Below are positions 19,762 to 29,659 of a stretch of DNA of 64,000 nt, one piece after another; the stretch's first letter is position 1; each line of letters starts with the position of its first letter. The notes beneath the pieces were generated by a model. The model had not been told where the DNA came from. It searched no databases and saw only the letters and a program-made list of their open reading frames with translations. Source of the stretch: Phymorhynchus buccinoides. Taxonomy: Eukaryota; Mollusca; Gastropoda; Neogastropoda; Raphitomidae. The stretch spans positions 24,949,446 through 25,013,445 of the forward strand of contig CM065711.1 in assembly GCA_017654935.2 (NCBI GenBank), read 5' to 3'. A program made the translations under genes and the position numbers.

Positions 19762-20613
19762 ATGTCACGCGGACCAGATCAGCCGGTTATGATTGACCCT
19801 GTTAGATGCACGACTTTAGAATTAAAAGATCTAGCAGACACAGAAGACTTCGATCTAAATGGAGAGATAGGAGCACTGTATGGATTTGAGTATACGAGTG
19901 ATGGTTATTATAAACGTGCAGAAGTAAGTGATAAAAAGGTTCCTAAACTAGAGCAACTGCATAATGTAGTAGCTGATAATGTTGGTCAGTTTGAATATAA
20001 GATCGTTAAGAAAAGGGACAACAAATGGCATTTAATTCCATTCGTTGATTGGGAAATTAAGTTTGAATTTTTGAGTCCATTTACGTTCTTTGACAGTAAC
20101 AAACACTTTCGCAAATCATTTAACTCAGGACCATTACATATTAGTCTGATTCCACAAAACAACAGCAGAAGAGAAATAGCAATCAAACCTTATAAAAAGA
20201 GACAGTACATACTGCATAGAAAAAAGACAGTAACAAAAGACTCAGCCACGCAATTAGAGTTAATTCCTAAGTTAACTTTAGCGGACGAATTTACTATGAT
20301 ATTTGAACTTTCTGTTAGAGCGGATGATCCCGATTCCCCGCCTGCTGGTGTTAGTGACGTCCTGATGAAAGGAATTACAATTTCTTGGCAAAACTTGGAT
20401 GCAGAATCAGTGAAGTGTACTATCGTTATTCAAAACAGTGGTGAAGAAATTAAGGCAGTGTCGACTAGTAATAAAGTTATATTAAGTGTTGATCCAAACA
20501 ATCTTAAAGAATTAACATTCATTAACCTTACTAATTTAGATCTCATTGGATTTTATTACACTGAAAGCATTTTATCTGAAGATCTTCTTAAAATGATAAC
20601 CGGGATGAATTAA
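19762..20613 (+). CDS. Polinton protein, unknown, possible minor capsid component
   Basis: An intact 283-codon ORF 14 bp after the previous stop. It has no membrane segment and is predicted to be rich in beta strands, with strand-like blocks such as WEIKFEFLSPFTFF, GPLHISLIP and GITISWQNL. The length is close to that of known Polinton minor capsid (single jelly-roll) proteins and the neighbourhood is structural, so that role is a reasonable hypothesis. I cannot confirm it from motifs. Confidence 0.65.
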   Translation: MSRGPDQPVMIDPVRCTTLELKDLADTEDFDLNGEIGALYGFEYTSDGYYKRAEVSDKKVPKLEQLHNVVADNVGQFEYKIVKKRDNKWHLIPFVDWEIKFEFLSPFTFFDSNKHFRKSFNSGPLHISLIPQNNSRREIAIKPYKKRQYILHRKKTVTKDSATQLELIPKLTLADEFTMIFELSVRADDPDSPPAGVSDVLMKGITISWQNLDAESVKCTIVIQNSGEEIKAVSTSNKVILSVDPNNLKELTFINLTNLDLIGFYYTESILSEDLLKMITGMN

Positions 20614-20643
20614 ATATGATTTTTTTTAATTTAGTATAAAAAG

Positions 20644-21273
20644 ATGTCCGTTAAAGTATACCCCAAAGTTCCGAAAGATAATACTGAGCCTAATGAAGAA
20701 ATGGATCAAGTCAAAACGTCTGTCGAAGGGTTCAGACTGAATACCATTACAGAAATACAAAGAGAATTGGAAAAAGACCTCGCTAATTATAACAGAGCTA
20801 AACGAAGGTACTCTTGTTTGTTTAATACTGCAACATATTTAAATACTGGTTTTGGAACTCTAGGCGCTATAACAGTGGGAAGCTCCGTAGGGTTGTTAGC
20901 AACTGGTGTTGGATCGGTAGTAGCGTTGCCGTTAGGGTGTGTGTCACTGACGCTAGGATTGTTTTCAATGACAACGACCGCTTTTAACAAAAAAATAAAA
21001 GTCAAACTTCAAAAGCATACAGCCATGGTTCAATTGATAATGGCTAAGCTCAGTTCATTTCGATTGATAATTAGTAAAGCTTTGCAAGACTCTCAAATTA
21101 CGGATGATGAATTTAATCGTCTCCAAGCAGACTACAATGACTACAAAATGCAAAAGTTCGAACGACAGAAAAAGTCAAGGACGAGTTTTACTGAACCTCA
21201 AGACATAGAAGCATTAAAAAAAGAATGTAAAAAAAAAATAGACGACACATTAAAATCAGTTCTAGGGAAATAA
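20644..21273 (+). CDS. Polinton SLAT-type hydrophobic-hairpin protein
   Basis: An intact 209-codon ORF. Residues about 25-58 are a charged helix, and about 66-110 form a glycine-rich hydrophobic double segment (TLGAITVGSSVGLLATGVGS, then a VALPLGCVSLTLGL stretch). A long charged helical tail with a KKECKKKIDD end follows. This helix, glycine-rich hydrophobic hairpin, helix layout recurs in proteins encoded by invertebrate Polintons and could act in membrane remodelling or entry; that role is inference. It is last in the plus-strand run and convergent with the polymerase gene 58 bp away. Confidence 0.65.
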   Translation: MSVKVYPKVPKDNTEPNEEMDQVKTSVEGFRLNTITEIQRELEKDLANYNRAKRRYSCLFNTATYLNTGFGTLGAITVGSSVGLLATGVGSVVALPLGCVSLTLGLFSMTTTAFNKKIKVKLQKHTAMVQLIMAKLSSFRLIISKALQDSQITDDEFNRLQADYNDYKMQKFERQKKSRTSFTEPQDIEALKKECKKKIDDTLKSVLGK

Positions 21274-21330
21274 CGATAAGAACTCTAAAGGGTGCTTATT
21301 CAATTACGTATGATTCCAAGTTTCGAAAGT

Positions 21331-22208
21331 CTACTGACTATGACTATTAGTTCTCCAGTGGCCAACGGCGTACGAAAACTCTGGTGATTTAAACACGCGT
21401 TTTGTATTGGTTGAATCGAGTGACTTTTTATTTACAACAGTTTCATTTATCTCGTGTAACTTAGATTGCAGTGTAACGTTATCATGAAAAAACGTTTTGT
21501 TATTGAACAATGCTTCTTTGTAGTTGTCGTGTGTCATAACCATTTGAACAACCGGTCTACTGATTCCTTTCGCTTTTTTAATTACTTTATTCTCACTTGC
21601 AACTGAATACATCTTTGCTCTCAGTCCAACGTACTCTTTGATTAAAGTTCCATTCAGTTCATCCTTCATCTTACCAATCACCGTTTTATTTACAGTTGAA
21701 TGTAATGGTGATTTAATTGAGTAGCCAGATGTATCATACTTAGAGTCTGATCCTTTTGCTACTTCTGTTTCTAAATCTTTGTAAAAGTCTTCAGTTGGAA
21801 TGTCTAGAATAAATGAATCTGTATCTGTGTACAATACTTTAGAGTCTGGATACAATGGTTTAAATAATCGTATAAAAATTATAACATCAATAACTTGGAC
21901 AGTTCAAGGACAGCAAACCCAATGAATACTGGTTTATCTAGTTTTACTTTAAGTTTCTTCATCATTATACCATAAAGACTGTCATGGAACTTTCGGAAGT
22001 CTTGATAATTAGGTTTTGAGGTTAATTTGATTGCTTCGTTTTCTTGGGTAACTAATCTGACGTCTTTACGTTTGTGCGGGTTTTCCATTGTCTTTCCAAA
22101 ACAACTGTTATTCATTAACTTGAAGAAGTCTTTTTCCGAGGCATCTGTTGCTTGCGTTCTGTTGCTTCGTAAAACTCCACAAGCAGCATGGGAAGGCAAT
22201 GATATCAA
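21331..22208 (-). pseudogene. Polinton protein-primed family B DNA polymerase, C-terminal fragment
   Basis: Two frames give the palm-thumb end of the polymerase that copies the element. The first (22208-21879) contains the motif-B region FFKLMNNSCFGKTMEN. The second (21855-21331) contains the catalytic YTDTDSF (about 21813-21833) and the conserved EYVGLRAKMYS and KAKGISRPV blocks. An indel at about 21860-21885 separates them. A full polymerase exceeds 1000 residues; exonuclease, N-terminal domain and motif A are absent. Recognisable similarity ends at about 22150-22200, where unrelated sequence begins, so the gene was broken by deletion or recombination. Confidence 0.9.
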
Positions 22209-22209
22209 C

Positions 22210-22560
22210 TAAGACCAAGTTTATTGTCTTGTGCATGGTGCTTGATGGTTCCTATTGTAGCTGCAGCTTTCTTTTTATGTTTAGGAGAGGATAAAGTAGG
22301 TTGTGAGGTGGACCGTATGGTTTTCCACCGGGGTTGTGAGGTGGATTTTTTTGTGAGGTGGATTTTCCCATTACCTCACAACGCAAACCTCACAAACAGC
22401 GTGTAGAACGTTTCGGCGACCATTTGCTGCATTTATCTCAATCACCTCACAAAACCGTTGAAAAGTCAATGTGCACACACTTTGTGTGTGTGCAAATTTC
22501 GGTCGGATTTTGGCTCCTGGGCTTGTAGAGATAATGAGCTTGACCTTTTCGTGACCTCTT
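22210..22560. other. junction region with repeated TTGTGAGGTGG motif
   Basis: Three direct copies of TTGTGAGG(TGG) start at 22301, 22334 and 22351. Three inverted ACCTCACAA copies start at 22373, 22387 and 22444. The cluster lies between the polymerase breakpoint and the probable promoter. It may be a regulatory site cluster or debris of another element; no ORF is supported. Confidence 0.55.
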
Positions 22561-22668
22561 TTCTGATTGGTTGTACACATTTTGCTGGAAACATGCGCAG
22601 TGCCAACTTCCGGTTATGTCATCAACAAGACTGCAGACATTTGTTGCCAATGTGTTTTTGGCTGTCTG
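22560..22668 (+). promoter_or_regulatory. probable promoter and noncoding first exon of the recombinase-like gene
   Basis: The sequence has an inverted CCAAT box (GATTGG, about 22563), a CATGCGCAGTGC motif like NRF1 sites (about 22591), and an ETS-like CTTCCGG (about 22609). It is followed by about 55 bp ending in CTG|GTAAGTAG, a strong splice donor at 22669. This arrangement is typical of TATA-less housekeeping promoters. The link to the coding exons starting at 25.3 kb is inferred from strand and proximity. Confidence 0.4.
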
Positions 22669-23772
22669 GTAAGTAGCTTATAACATTGATTTTGCTTAAC
22701 TTTTGTTGTTTGAATACAAGATTACTACAATTCTAAGCATTGTTAACTTAATGGAAGACATTTTCACGGGGCTTAAAATTTGTAGTAGATTTCGTAGTTA
22801 GGTGTCCAGTGACTGACTGAAACAGAAAGTCTTGACGCCAATGATTTTTTTTTTCAAGTTTTGAACTCACTGCTACTCCTACCCCGTTCTGCAGGTCGGG
22901 ATAGGGTTAGACAGGGATAGGGTTAGGATATAACGCCCGGGAAAGGGATAGGATTACGGTTGGGGTTAGGGTTAGAAATTAAAACAAAAAGTCATGACAA
23001 AATGGCCGCTTGACGTTGCTGGAGTCCAGACTGGCAGACTGCAGATAGCTTACTGTCTGACTGAACAGTGAACGGTACCTGACTGGCTGGGTCTGTCAAA
23101 TGTGATTGTGGTGACTAGTCAAATAGGCCTAGAAGGAAGGCAGATCCTGAGATCGCTACCGGCAGATCTACTTCTACTGAGTTGTAGGCTAGTACTGTAC
23201 TGTAGTAGGCCTAGTACAGTAGTACTAGTAGTAGTAGTTAGTAAAAAGGATTGATGTCTGCCTAACCCTCGAGGCTTAGCCTTCCATCCAAAAAAATGTT
23301 TTTATGAACTCCGGGTAGGTAGTGATTGGGCGTACACCGCTCCGTATTCTAATCCGTTGCTTTGTGCTAACCACCAAAATGGCGTCTTGCAGCGGACGTG
23401 TTGATTACGAACTTAGGCCTAGTTATTGATCGTAAAAAAGTTAGCCAAAAGTTATGTAGAAATTCCAGCTTTCTTGTGGTCAGCCAATGGATGACTCAGT
23501 TCGAAAATGAAACAACAGGAGTGTGAAGCGCTTGATAATCTTTGATAGAAATAAACTTATAAAGGTAGGTTTGTCATTCACTCATTGATTCAAGTTTCAA
23601 GTGATTCAATTGTTTCCGTAGATCAGTAGAAAGAAGCAGACCTAATTCAGTAATTGTTGTAGGATTTTTGTTTACCCTAACCAATTGACCTCCCATCTCT
23701 CTCTCTCTGGTTTAAATGTTTTTGTTTTTTCCAAATCAACATGAACAACAACTATGACATAACTGAAGCAAC

Positions 23773-23873
<101 letters not shown>

Positions 23874-24235
23874 CTCAGTCCCCCCTCCCCCCCATTCTTA
23901 GCTATCTTAAACTAAGAGCACACTAATCTAAGATTTAATGACCTGGCCAGCCAGCGCACATTCAGTGTGTAACAAGCATGATGCCAAGTCTAGCACTGGT
24001 CAGGGATCTGGTCTGATCTTGCTCCGATCATACAACCCTCAACTCACCCCCCCCTTCCCTCTTCCCTCCTCTCCCATTCTCCCCACCCCCTCTGCTCCAC
24101 ATTACCGACTTTGTTTTCTTTTTCATTACTTTTGTTTTTTCTGATCTGTCGACTGGGGGCCTGGCCCAGCACTAGGCTGGGTTGGGGCCATACTAGGCCT
24201 CCAGCTTGCTGGGGGCTGAAGATCATTGCGCCTGG

Positions 24236-24382
24236 TTCCTTCACTATACTACCACCCTCTATGTCCCCCTCTTTTCCTCCATCCGCACCCCCCCTCTTTT
24301 CCTCCATCCGCACCCCTAGGTAGGGGTAGGGGTGTGGATGGAGGAAAAGAGGGGGAAATAGAGGGTGGGGGTTAGGTGAAGG
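24236..24382. repeat. C/T-rich inverted repeat (hairpin)
   Basis: CCTTCACTATACTACC... CCTCCATCCGCACC on the left is mirrored by GGTGTGGATGGAGG... GGTTAGGTGAAGG on the right, around a centre near CCTAGGTAGGGG. The left arm also has an extra tandem copy of CCCTCTTTTCCTCCATCCGC. Confidence 0.7.
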
Positions 24383-24502
24383 TTGTGGGAAGGGATGGGG
24401 AGAGAATGGAATCTTCCACAAGTACAAAGTTAGAAATGTTAATTGTCAATGATTTTCACTGATTATTTGCGTATGTTTACATTAAATAACTCATTTTCCT
24501 TG

Positions 24503-24830
24503 GCATAAGGCTGTGTCAGACCAATTGACATAATCCAGAACACCAAGGCTACATCAAAATGTTATGTTATGCATAGTTATGTGGGAGATTGTCTTTAGCC
24601 ATGGCAAGCTTCTAGCATAACATCATCAATCGAAAATCCTCCGAAGTCGGAGTGTGGCTGCCCACATTGCGAGGTAATAAAAAAAACCCGGTAACACACG
24701 TAATGTTCTCATCCCTAGTTGGGGCATTTGTACAATAGTCAATTGCTTTGGCGCTGTTGGGATGATCCCTAGACTAGCTAGAGGAGTTAAGCCAGGGAAT
24801 GAAAACAACGGTCTACACAATTGTTCAACA
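24503..24830 (-). repeat. dispersed repeat B, inverted relative to two other copies
   Basis: Reverse-complement matches exist at 35640-35970 (near full length, ending in the CAATTGGTCTGACACAGCC block) and at 34885-35045 (partial, with GAGAACATTACGTGTGTGACCG). The module is noncoding and MITE-sized. Confidence 0.7.
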
Positions 24831-25294
24831 ATGTAGAGGCATAAAACTTGTCCAATGCCCTTCGAGTTTGACTTGAGTAAGGCCATCAACACACTTCAAC
24901 ACACTACTTGACTTCACTGTCGCAGAATGTGACAATTTTGTGCAAGTATAGACATCATCGTACAACAGTAATTAATCTCTGAGTTCTGTTTTTGAAGGCG
25001 CAGCAAATTTTATCACATGATACATTCATGAAGATTACAAATTACTGAACAAACTTAGGGAAGCACACACACAAATAATAGCTTTAACTTAAGTTAACCT
25101 TTTTAAGAACGAAAATGAGGAATTGTTAAATGCTACTAAAGCTATCAATATGTTCAGAGATTTTCTTAAGCAGTACAATCGATCATAGATTGTTTTAAAT
25201 AAAAACAACCAGAATAGAACTAATCTGTTACAATGTAGTTTAAACAAAAGTTTTGCTTTTTTCACAGGAGTTCACACCATGATGACTGCAGAGC

Positions 25295-25319
25295 ATGGAG
25301 TCTGACAACAGTGAACAAG
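25295..25319 (+). CDS. predicted first coding exon of the recombinase-like gene
   Basis: ATG at 25295 gives MESDNSEQ and then a donor, GAACAAG|GTAATG. An acceptor-like TTTTTTCACAG lies just upstream (ending 25267). The exon joins in phase to the next one to continue as acidic, serine-rich sequence. The earlier ATG at 25279 stops after eight codons. Confidence 0.45.
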
Positions 25320-26196
25320 GTAATGCCTGGTAAAGTTACTGTCTGTTATATAATCAGTAACTCTTATTTAATACAGGAATCCACAACATAATTCGAACAT
25401 AATGGGCCCGCCAAGGATGTATCACTGTAGTATACTTGAATTTCATTACAGACTTCAGTTCATGGGTCAGATGACCCATGGCTGCATAAAATGAGGGGTC
25501 AAATCATCAATATGGGTCAATGACCCGGGCTCGCTGACAATCCTAAGCTCTATCCAGGTTTTACTTTATTCTTTTGAATGAACTTTCATTCCATCAGTAC
25601 TTTGAATTTGACTGAAAATGCTTCATGAGATGAATGATGTTAACCCAAACAATGTATACATAGTAGTACTACTAGTAGTAGTAGTTGTAGTACTAATAGT
25701 AGTAATACTAATAGTAGTAGTATTGAGGGCTAGAGGTGGGCCTCGAAGCCTTTTACACCCATTCCTTTAGTGACCTTGGACGTTTTAGGGTGGCATTTCC
25801 TTTCTACAGCTAATCCATAATTTTTATTTTTTAATTCATTGAAAGATGTGACTTGTGAGATATTGTGAGTGACATACTGAGTCTTAATAGTGTATTGTTG
25901 TTCAGCAAACAACAGATGTTGGATACAATTGTGCTAGGACTAATCATTTGATAATGACATAACTTATGAATCCCTATCCTCGTCCACATCCCTCTCAGAT
26001 TTCATTGTGTTTTATCTGTCAGATGTAAACAAAAAAATAGAGCATTAAGACGCTAGATCACCAACTGCACGGCAGCATTTTCAGCTGGTAATTAAAGTCA
26101 CATTTGAATTTTAGCTTTTGGCTGGTTTTTTTTGTTTTTTTAGCAAACACATGCATCTTGAGTTTTACATAAGTTTGTTGATTTTTTTCTTTCTAG

Positions 26197-26256
26197 ATTT
26201 CTCTGACTCTGGATCAGAGTATGTACCAGACAGCATGACTGAAAGTTCAGAATCAG
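26197..26256 (+). CDS. predicted second coding exon
   Basis: TTTTTTTCTTTCTAG|ATTTCTCTGAC is a strong acceptor and GAATCAG|GTGAGG a strong donor. The 60-nt exon keeps phase and encodes DFSDSGSEYVPDSMTESSES, an acidic stretch like the N-termini of zinc-finger/recombinase proteins of this type. Confidence 0.5.
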
Positions 26257-26905
26257 GTGAGGCGAAAATGTGCTAAACTGTATTAAATGTGTAATTATTG
26301 TTTATGTAATCACAATATTGGAATTTTTGAAAAGCAGATTATGTAAGTCTATTTTGTGTTTGTATTTATAGAATGGTTGTGCAGAGATGATTTGGCATCA
26401 TGTTGCTGCTCTCACGTCCAATAATTCTAGATATGTACAGTGACCCCCCCCCCCCCCCCCTTATATTGATAATTAAAACCTATTATAAGACTCCCATTTA
26501 AGAACTACTTTTTTAAGACACTGCTCGCCTTTGTAAGTATTACAATCCATGCCGTTTTACAACCCCCTCCCATACAAGACCTCATTTTAGATGATTTTTG
26601 AAAGTCTTATAGTTATAAGGAGGGTTCCACTGCTGTTAGACATGTGTTGTGTTAGGGATCAAACCCTAACAGTAACACAACACACACACAAAACCTGGTT
26701 CCTCTGAATGATGGCTTGGCTCAGTGAATAAAACCAGCTACAGAAATGTCACTGAGTGGAAACAAATTAATCCACTTCTACCCGGATTTCAGTGATCAAT
26801 GTCCCGAGGCACCTGTCATAGGCCATTGTCCTATTAAAATTGACACACCTCCGGTTAAATAGGAGGTATAACGTTTTACAATACATTCGCTAATTTCTGA
26901 ATTCA

Positions 26906-27385
26906 ATTCTTCTTCTTCGATCGCTCAGTTTCCTGTCAATTATGAGCGCAGATGCGTCATGCTGCCCTTATGCGCCTAACTAAGAAATAGTTAGACCCAG
27001 CAAGTCCGACTTTGGCTGGAGGAAATGTTTTTGAAAGTGCTTCGTGAAAAAAAGGCAGGAGAATGGACCGGTAAGGCAGAAAGATAGCAGATGACAGTAA
27101 GCAAAGGGAAAAGGCAGAGTCAAAGAGAGTGACAGATTAGAGGAAGTTACAAGCACAGAAGGTTGGGGAACTATTTATACAAAAGCCCCCACGGTATCCC
27201 CATGTGGGGATCAGAATTCAATGAATTCCTACACTCACTAGGCGAAACTGACTGCTTTCACTTCTTCCTTTTATAACGACATTTTTACACTGTCTTTCAA
27301 GGGGCATTGATAGTCCAGTGGTTATTGTGCCGCGTTGCAAGCCAGAGGTCGTGGAATCGAGCCTGGCTCTCAACGCATTCGTTTT
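26906..27385 (+). mobile_element. tRNA-derived SINE-like composite repeat, copy 2
   Basis: The CTTCTTCGATCGCTCA... ATGCTGCC module (26906-26965) and the TTGATAGTCCAGTGGTTA box A-like and GGAATCGAGCCTGG box B-like region (27307-27370) correspond to copy 1 at 6432-6800, with the modules in a different order. The middle part (27075-27210) matches 36490-36650. A T-rich tail follows. Confidence 0.6.
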
Positions 27386-27763
27386 ACTCTTTTCTTCTTT
27401 ATTTATTTTTAAAGGGGAGGGGGGGGGGGCAGCGTGGGGATAGGGGAAACCCTGAGCAAAGCGGGGTGAAGGGCTAGTTCATTTATAAAGCTTCTGTGCT
27501 TTAGTTTGCCTTATAATCAGGAGCACGTTGTATGTAGTTCATAAATATATTAATATGTTTAGGTGCAAGGGTGGGAATGAATGGTGTGAATGCAATGACA
27601 CCAGGGATACCCTTCCCCTTTCTGAAGGACAAGAAAGGGACATTTGAACAAGGAGTACTTTGAAATCACACATTTAAGGCAGGTGCCTTTTAAAAAACAA
27701 TTCTTTGTATTACACAAATTTAGAATGCATTCTAAAATCATGATTTGTATCTCGTTTATCAAG

Positions 27764-27877
27764 AGCCCTCATTGCTTCCAAGTCTACCCCTGAGTGGCAT
27801 CTGCAAATCAGCTGGAAGAAAATGGGAGGAAGACTACCGAAGTGGAGCCTTCACAAAACTCCAGGAACTCTCAGCAG
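27764..27877 (+). CDS. predicted third coding exon (acceptor ambiguous)
   Basis: The exon ends at TCAGCAG|GTGTGC. Two adjacent acceptors, 27763 and 27765, are possible. The first keeps phase with a last-exon start at 30920, the second with a last-exon start at 30884, so two gene models exist. I give the first here. Both give an open reading of about 38 codons. Confidence 0.35.
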
Positions 27878-27889
27878 GTGTGCAAATGT

Positions 27890-28560
27890 TATGTTCTATC
27901 GAGTATAAGTAGTTTAGTAGATCAATTTAGATTCTGAGAAATGAAATGCAAACAACTTTTTCCCAAATCCCTGTTTTTGACATACGCTGTTTCAACACAG
28001 TCGCTATTTTTGTGTGGTTACTTATGATAGAGTCGCTATTTTGAAGTCGCTCTTTTGATTGTCACTGTTTTGAAAATCACCATTCCACCCCCATGTAATA
28101 GCAGCTGTCAAAACAGCGACATCAAAATGGCGACTGGATCTTAACGGTGATAGTTTAATTATTGAGGATGCAATAATAGCTAAAGCATCCAATACCGATC
28201 TCCCAACCAACGATAATCAAAATTACGATTTTTATTAAAAACAGCAAAGATCAACTCATTTAAGCCATGTTTAAGTGGCTTGTCATTTGGGTAAACTAAT
28301 GTCATGGGTATGTTTGGAACAGGAAGGACCTATGCTTTAATTCTTGTTACAATCAGTTCTGTACACCTATTTATGTTCTGATAAATGAAATACAACTTTA
28401 TTTCTCCCAAATCGCTGTTTTTGACAGAACAGTTTCAACAAAATTGCTCTTTTTTTTCTTGCTGTTTTTATAGTCGCTGTTATGATAAGAGTCACTAACT
28501 TGAAGTTGCTTTTTTGAATGTTGCTGTTTTGAGAGTCGCTATTCCACCCCCACGCTGATT
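27890..28560. repeat. direct duplication of a GTCGCTGTTTTGA-rich module
   Basis: About 27895-28095 and 28370-28555 share the order CCCAAATC(C/G)CTGTTTTTGACA, GTTTCAACA, then GTCGCT/TTGCT repeats, and finish with ATTCCACCCCCA. Each unit is itself built of short GTCGCTNTTTTGA-like repeats. Confidence 0.6.
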
Positions 28561-28630
28561 CACACACTACTGTTTGGCAAGTATCTGGCTGATGTCAGGA
28601 GCCTGGTATTCTTCCTAAAGTGTGTTTGAC

Positions 28631-28884
28631 CTGCACATGTCGATGGCTTGGAGTCAAAACGGACTGTCTTTAGATAGTCCATTGACATTATTATTGAACT
28701 TATTACGAAAACTAATAACTTGTATTACAAAAAAACCTGCAGAAATATAAAAGGCATAACCCCCTTTTTTATATTTTTGCAGTCATTATTTGATACAAGT
28801 TATTAGTTTGTGTAATAAGTCCAATAATATGTCAATAGACTATCTAAAGATAGTCCGTTTTGACTCCAAGCCATCGATGTGCAG
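28631..28884. mobile_element. foldback MITE
   Basis: A 254-bp element whose ends are long inverted repeats. The left arm is CTGCACAT.. CGATGGCTTGGAGTCAAAACGG and TCTTTAGATAGTC; the right arm is the mirror image, ending ATCGATGTGCAG. Pairing continues inward through AATAACTTGTAT/ATACAAGTTATT. No ORF; it would be mobilised in trans. Confidence 0.8.
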
Positions 28885-29126
28885 TTACCAAAAAATCCCC
28901 AAATTGTCACTGACATTGCCTTATTGAGGATGCAATAAAAGTGTAAATAAAAAGATAGCAGCTCCTCAATTTTAACTTAATTTAAGCCAAGGCCACTGAC
29001 ATGTAAAATTGTATCTAAGCACCAGTCAAATTTGTTTTTGAGGTAACTGGGGGAGAAACAGTATCGCATAGTCCTACAATTTCACACCTGTGTGGCACCA
29101 GCTTCAGCATTTATATATAACATTGT

Positions 29127-29239
<113 letters not shown>

Positions 29240-29659
29240 GTATTATTATACTGAATGTACAGGTTAACGGGTGGCGCACCTCTAAGTGCGACACATTCAC
29301 CTGTTGGGTGCAACCAAAATTTCACAGAGACGTTTCTGTGATAATAAAGTATCAAAATACCAAATACTATATCAAATACAGAACTTCAGATTGAGGGGTC
29401 ATTTTTTAAAAATGATGGCCTACTAATGTTATTAACTTTAAACCTAAATTTCATTACAATGCATTATGAGTGTAGGCATGTGTGTGCATGAATGCATGCA
29501 AGGGAGCATACGGTTTAATTGATCATGGCCTAACGCCCCTGTCAAAAGGGAACAAAGGGGAAGAGAGAGACAGAGAAGGATCATTAGCTTAGCCCATATG
29601 TGTTGTAAATCAAGAGAAAAAAATTCAAATATGCACGTTTCTGTACTGCAATTTTTTTT

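Larger units (their letters stand above)
10379..22210. mobile_element. Polinton/Maverick (adintovirus-like) element, right-truncated
   Basis: An 11.7-kb AT-rich, intronless block carries 13 close-packed ORFs on both strands with intergenic gaps mostly under 50 bp. Hallmark genes are present: DDE integrase (13565-14525), packaging ATPase (14565-15183), double-jelly-roll major capsid protein (15188-16514) and family B DNA polymerase C-terminus (21331-22208). Polintons are self-synthesising transposons that encode virion proteins and are usually 15-20 kb with terminal inverted repeats. Here the polymerase is cut off near 22.2 kb, no protease is seen and no right terminal repeat is found, so several kilobases are missing. 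The remaining genes range from intact to frameshifted, a partly decayed copy. The left border is set by composition and the palindrome. Confidence 0.92.

Noticed and set aside
16180..22210. Adenain-like cysteine protease gene of the Polinton
   Set aside because: I searched every ORF in the block for a protease-like His...Asp/Glu...Gln...Cys arrangement and found no convincing candidate; it was probably lost with the right end.
24044..24427. Pro/Gly-rich ORFs in the C/T-rich foldback
   Set aside because: Low-complexity sequence in an inverted repeat; no conserved motif.
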